A stretch of 6,743 nucleotides of DNA from an uncultured Selenomonas sp. (lineage in GTDB: Bacteria > Bacillota > Negativicutes > Selenomonadales > Selenomonadaceae): positions 1 to 6,743 of the forward strand of contig CALIBA010000299.1 of the NCBI GenBank assembly GCA_938045435.1, given 5' to 3'. Each line of letters begins with the position of its first letter. Position 1 is the first letter of the stretch. Below the pieces are notes generated by a model. It was not told where the DNA came from, made no database searches, and saw only the letters and a list, made by a program, of their open reading frames with translations. Below, in pieces: positions 6,438 through 6,743 of the stretch. The translations under genes and the position numbers were made by a program.

Positions 6438-6743
6438 TTATCGTCACCGGCGGTGCCGGCTTTATCGGCAGCAATCTTGTCCATGCACTCAATGAGCGCG
6501 GACGCAGGGACATCCTTATCGTGGATGATTTGGAAGACGGTGAGAACTATAAGAACCTGCGCGGGCTTCACTTTATCGACTATCAGCAAAAAGACGAGTT
6601 TCTGCGCCTCATCGAGGAAGGCGACTTCGATGGGACAGACATTGATGCGATTTTCCATGAGGGCGCATGTTCAGATACGATGGAGTACGATGTCAACTAC
6701 ATGATGAAGGTGAACTATGCCTACTCCAAAGCCCTGCTGCACT
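6434..6743 (+). CDS. hldD: ADP-L-glycero-D-manno-heptose 6-epimerase (HldD), 3' partial
   Basis: First 103 residues of an extended short-chain dehydrogenase/reductase that converts ADP-D-glycero-D-manno-heptose to the L-glycero form used by heptosyltransferases. The frame runs off the right edge; the full family protein is about 310-330 residues. Seen: MIIVTGGAGFIGSNLV at the N-terminus with the Rossmann motif GGAGFIG (6-12); IVDDL (29-33) where the cofactor ribose/2'-phosphate is bound; IFHEGACSDTMEYD (73-86), nearly the HEGACSSTTEWD of E. coli HldD at the same residue number; and YMMKVNYAYSKALLH (89-103). The catalytic Tyr and Lys lie beyond the window. The start ATG overlaps the rfaE1 stop (ATGA). 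It completes the ADP-heptose branch encoded here. Confidence 0.95.
   Translation, partial: MIIVTGGAGFIGSNLVHALNERGRRDILIVDDLEDGENYKNLRGLHFIDYQQKDEFLRLIEEGDFDGTDIDAIFHEGACSDTMEYDVNYMMKVNYAYSKALLH

Overview
The window is a densely packed, single-strand (+) gene cluster for making ADP-L-glycero-D-manno-heptose and building the inner core of lipopolysaccharide (LPS). It holds seven genes in the same direction, two of them cut by the window edges. No gap between genes exceeds 24 bases, several genes overlap, and no terminator or internal promoter is visible, so one polycistronic transcript is the simplest reading. I see no RNA gene, mobile element, CRISPR array or attachment site.

Layout: (1) 3' part of a PfkB-family kinase related to heptose-7-phosphate kinase, 2-676; (2) rfaE2, heptose-1-phosphate adenylyltransferase, 670-1134; (3) a heptosyltransferase I-like GT9 enzyme, 1135-2187; (4) a membrane-anchored LTA-synthase/sulfatase-fold phosphotransferase, 2203-4233; (5) a second GT9 heptosyltransferase-like enzyme, 4230-5411; (6) rfaE1, canonical heptose-7-phosphate kinase, 5436-6437; (7) the 5' part of hldD, ADP-heptose 6-epimerase, 6434-6743.

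How they work together: RfaE1 phosphorylates heptose 7-phosphate at C1. After a phosphatase step (GmhB, not in the window), RfaE2 adds AMP to give ADP-D-glycero-D-manno-heptose. HldD epimerises this to the L-glycero form, and the GT9 enzymes transfer it onto Kdo-lipid A or the growing core at the inner membrane. The LTA-synthase-like protein probably adds a phosphate-linked group (phosphoglycerol or phosphoethanolamine) to a glycan or lipid on the outer face of the membrane. That role is inferred from family and context only.

Organism: strong AGGAGG-type ribosome binding sites, high GC (63% and 52% in two 60-base lines counted by hand), heptosyltransferases with a Cys cluster, an LTA-synthase-family protein among LPS genes, and kinase and adenylyltransferase as separate genes rather than fused as in E. 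coli HldE suggest an outer-membrane-bearing Firmicute (Negativicutes, Selenomonas-like). This is a judgement from gene style, not a database match.

The points most worth a second look are the two different heptose-kinase paralogues in one cluster, the first forming a 'split HldE' pair with rfaE2, and the LTA-synthase-like gene set between two heptosyltransferase genes. Nothing here amounts to a clearly new system.
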